Positions 62,186 to 64,000 of a DNA stretch of 64,000 bases are shown in pieces. The DNA comes from Paenibacillus caui (GTDB lineage Bacteria > Bacillota > Bacilli > Paenibacillales > Paenibacillaceae). The position numbers were made by a program, and so were the translations under genes. The stretch spans positions 1 through 64,000 of the forward strand of contig NZ_JAIOGQ010000014.1 in the NCBI RefSeq assembly GCF_019904135.1, read 5' to 3'. Every line of letters begins with the position of its first letter. Positions within the stretch are counted from its first letter, which is position 1. The notes under the pieces are model-generated. The model saw nothing but the letters and a program-made list of their open reading frames with translations, searched no databases and was not told the DNA's origin.

Positions 62186-63727
62186 TTAAACGGCCACTTT
62201 CACCAGAAAATCTCGCTTCAGCTCCTTGGCCGGCACTGGCCTGCTGAACAAATACCCCTGTCCTTCGTGACAATTTTGCAGCTTCAGAAATTCAAGCTGG
62301 TCCGTATTCTCTACGCCTTCTGCCGTTACTTTCAGCTTGAGATGATGCGCCATTGCAGCGATCGTTGAAATAATCGCCGCATCGCTTCCGTCAGCCACAA
62401 CTTCCTGGAGAAAGGAGCGGTCAATTTTGATCCGGTCGATCGGCAGGTTTTTCAAGTAATGAAGTGAACTGTATCCTGTTCCGAAATCATCGATACTGAT
62501 AAAAATGCCGAGCTGCTTAAGCCCCTGCAGCTGCTCGAAGGCTGATTTTTTGTCGATGGTCATGCTTTCCGTAATTTCCAGCTCCAGATATTTTGCGTCC
62601 ATCCCCGTTTCTGTCAGAACATCCGCGACCAGCTCGACAAACCGAAAGTCCCTGAACTGGCGCATGGATAGATTCACGGATATGGATACCGGCTCAAATC
62701 CTTCTTCCTGCCAAAGCTTGTTCTGGCGGCAAGCTGTTCGGAGCACCCATTCTCCAAGCTGTACGATGAATCCGCAATCCTCGGCAATCGGGATAAACTC
62801 TGCGGGAGACATCAAGCCGCGCTTCGGATGAGCCCATCTCACCAGCGCCTCGAGTCCGACCATTTTACCGGAATCCAAATGAACCTGGGGCTGATATTCA
62901 AGGAAAAACTCCTGTCTCTCCAGTCCTTTGCGCATGTCGTTCTCCAGCTCAAGCCTGGACAGCGTACGGGTTTTTATAAAATTGCTGTACCTATAAACGT
63001 CTATGCCGTGTTCTTTGGCATAATAAACAGCCAGCTCCGCATTCCGGGCAAGCTGCTCGGCCGTTTCCCCATCTGCGGGGTAAAGGGCGATGCCCTGGCT
63101 CAGAGAAATATAGTATTCTGCTTCCCCCAGCATGGCCGATAGATTAAGGCCCGAAAGCAGGTTCTCCGCTCTCTGGTGCATATCATCAGGACTCGCATAT
63201 TCCCCTAGAATGATCGAATAATCATCCACGCCAATCCGGAACATTTCCTCCGAGCTTTCGCATCTGCCAGCTATTCGCTTTCCGATCATCTGAAGCAGCC
63301 GGTCCCCGGCCTCATAGCCAAGAATACCGTTAAGAGTTTTGTAGCAGTTGACATGAATCATGAGGACCCCAACAGCCAATCCCAAAGGTTTCGCATGATT
63401 CAAACGTTCCCGGAGCCTGATTTCAAACCGGGTCCGGTTTGGCAAGTTCGTCAAAGCGTCATGCTCATCCGTTGTCTTAACGTGCTCCTGATCCTGAACC
63501 TTCGTAAACGGCCGTTTATGAGGGGCGTCGCTGCAGTCCAGCCTGTAAAATCTTCCGCACATATAGCAGCAGGCTAACAGCAAACACAAATATTCAATCT
63601 GCTCCACCCTGCTGCCGGATCTTAAGGCTTCGATAAAAAAAAGCGCGCAAAAGCCCAAAATAACCAAGATCAACGCCTTTGTGCACTGCGCCCGCAACGC
63701 ACTTTTTCTCTCTTTCCTGAATCGCAT
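62186..63727 (-). CDS. c-di-GMP phosphodiesterase with degenerate GGDEF and intact EAL domain
   Basis: 513 residues. Two N-terminal membrane helices (about 16-35, 43-60), a GGDEF domain (about 85-250) and an EAL domain (about 265-505). The GGDEF signature reads GVDDY (166-170), so cyclase activity is probably lost. The EAL domain keeps the catalytic set: LEALVRW (E293), ISVNLSMRQF, ELEITESM, SIDDFGTGYSSL and KIDRSFLQ. Hence a phosphodiesterase, possibly with GTP as allosteric ligand of the degenerate domain. It could oppose the cyclase at 48.8-49.9 kb. Confidence 0.9.
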   Translation of the reverse strand: MRFRKERKSALRAQCTKALILVILGFCALFFIEALRSGSRVEQIEYLCLLLACCYMCGRFYRLDCSDAPHKRPFTKVQDQEHVKTTDEHDALTNLPNRTRFEIRLRERLNHAKPLGLAVGVLMIHVNCYKTLNGILGYEAGDRLLQMIGKRIAGRCESSEEMFRIGVDDYSIILGEYASPDDMHQRAENLLSGLNLSAMLGEAEYYISLSQGIALYPADGETAEQLARNAELAVYYAKEHGIDVYRYSNFIKTRTLSRLELENDMRKGLERQEFFLEYQPQVHLDSGKMVGLEALVRWAHPKRGLMSPAEFIPIAEDCGFIVQLGEWVLRTACRQNKLWQEEGFEPVSISVNLSMRQFRDFRFVELVADVLTETGMDAKYLELEITESMTIDKKSAFEQLQGLKQLGIFISIDDFGTGYSSLHYLKNLPIDRIKIDRSFLQEVVADGSDAAIISTIAAMAHHLKLKVTAEGVENTDQLEFLKLQNCHEGQGYLFSRPVPAKELKRDFLVKVAV

Positions 63728-63887
63728 ATGCTTTCAGCCCCCGGATGTATAATTATACGATCTCAGTTTATGTACCCGTGTTGTCAAACAAGCACGCTAC
63801 CCTCGCTATATTTGTAACAATTCCACAGATTTCATGAATTTCCTTCCAGATGTCGAAAAAAGTAATGATGTGCCTCAAGAAGATAAG

Positions 63888-63937
63888 AAAAGAGCCGCAT
63901 CAGCAGCAGATTTCCTGCTTCAAATAGCGGCCCTTTC
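63888..63937 (-). terminator. Terminator of the right-edge gene
   Basis: AAAGAGCCGC (63888-63897 region) and GCGGCCCTTTC (63927-63937) form the outer stem with an inner GCAG-rich hairpin; TTTTCTT follows on the minus strand. Confidence 0.75.
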
Positions 63938-63945
63938 ATTTACGG

Positions 63946-64000
63946 TTATTTCTTCTCAAAGCTGACTTCCGGCGTCGTAAGCTTATCATAAAAGTCCACA
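63946..64000 (-). CDS. C-terminal end of an unidentified gene (cut by window edge)
   Basis: A minus-strand frame enters at the right edge and stops at 63948-63946, encoding the last 17-18 residues DFYDKLTTPEVSFEKK. The stop is directly followed by a terminator hairpin. Too short to identify. Confidence 0.55.
   Translation of the reverse strand, partial: VDFYDKLTTPEVSFEKK

Overview
The window is chromosomal DNA from an endospore-forming, low-to-mid GC Firmicute, most likely Paenibacillus or another Paenibacillaceae. The evidence is strong GGAGG ribosome sites, T-box and SAM-I (S-box) leaders, sporulation genes (ytxC-like, Spo0E-like, CotF-like), a LiaFSR system, and a dextran/cycloisomaltooligosaccharide locus with a GH66 enzyme typical of Paenibacillus. 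Almost all genes lie on the minus strand. Plus-strand genes are the CPBP protease, corA, the DUF3055 gene, a 4-TM holin-family gene, a cupredoxin lipoprotein and ywbE.

Layout. 1-1.6 kb: AT-rich accessory arm with a DUF6262/TnpC-like transposon remnant, a 27-residue hydrophobic peptide gene and a CPBP protease. 1.7-12 kb: a LacI-controlled operon in the order binding protein, two permeases, GH13 oligo-1,6-glucosidase, giant GH66 enzyme, with paired operators. 12-19 kb: trmL, serC, a metallophosphoesterase, a GSI-beta type glnA, aroF-type DAHP synthase, ispH. 19-26 kb: envelope stress, with a two-component pair behind an HtrA protease, and liaFSR. 26-31.7 kb: 3D-domain protein, thrS with T-box, ytxC, mqnC. 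31.9-35.5 kb: metA-metI-metC under an S-box. 35.6-36.8 kb: corA with a long leader that contains a short ORF. 36.9-45.8 kb: housekeeping and sporulation genes (HRDC protein, 5'-3' exonuclease, ArsC/Spx family, RluA, cobalamin adenosyltransferase, Spo0E-like, alaT/alaR, spore coat, zinc ribbon, DUF350). 45.8-56.7 kb: mutS2, diguanylate cyclase, CuA-like lipoprotein, a ZapA-coiled-coil fusion, pheST with T-box, ywbE. 56.9-64 kb: nupNOPQ nucleoside importer, tRNA-Gly(UCC), a GGDEF/EAL protein and the end of a further gene.

How the genes work together. The GH66 enzyme is predicted to act on dextran outside the cell. The transporter imports isomalto- or cyclo-oligosaccharides (its ATPase must be encoded elsewhere), the GH13 enzyme cleaves alpha-1,6 links inside, and LacI responds to the sugar. 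MetA carries the residue that marks acetyl-CoA use, so methionine synthesis here should run through O-acetylhomoserine under SAM control.

The observation I rate highest is the corA leader. It has its own promoter, a well-placed ribosome site and a 39-codon ORF that starts MEGDPSP. This resembles the enterobacterial MgtL leader peptide (MEPDPTP...), which senses Mg2+ through ribosome destabilisation. The leader also contains two mutually exclusive pairings, one of which covers the corA ribosome site. Other points worth checking are a GH66 catalytic domain interrupted by about 745 residues of CBM35-like repeats, tandem 12-bp repeats beside the glnA promoter, a ZapA domain fused to about 480 residues of coiled coil, an early terminator between promoter and HRDC gene, and a DUF350 gene whose only well-placed start is CTG.
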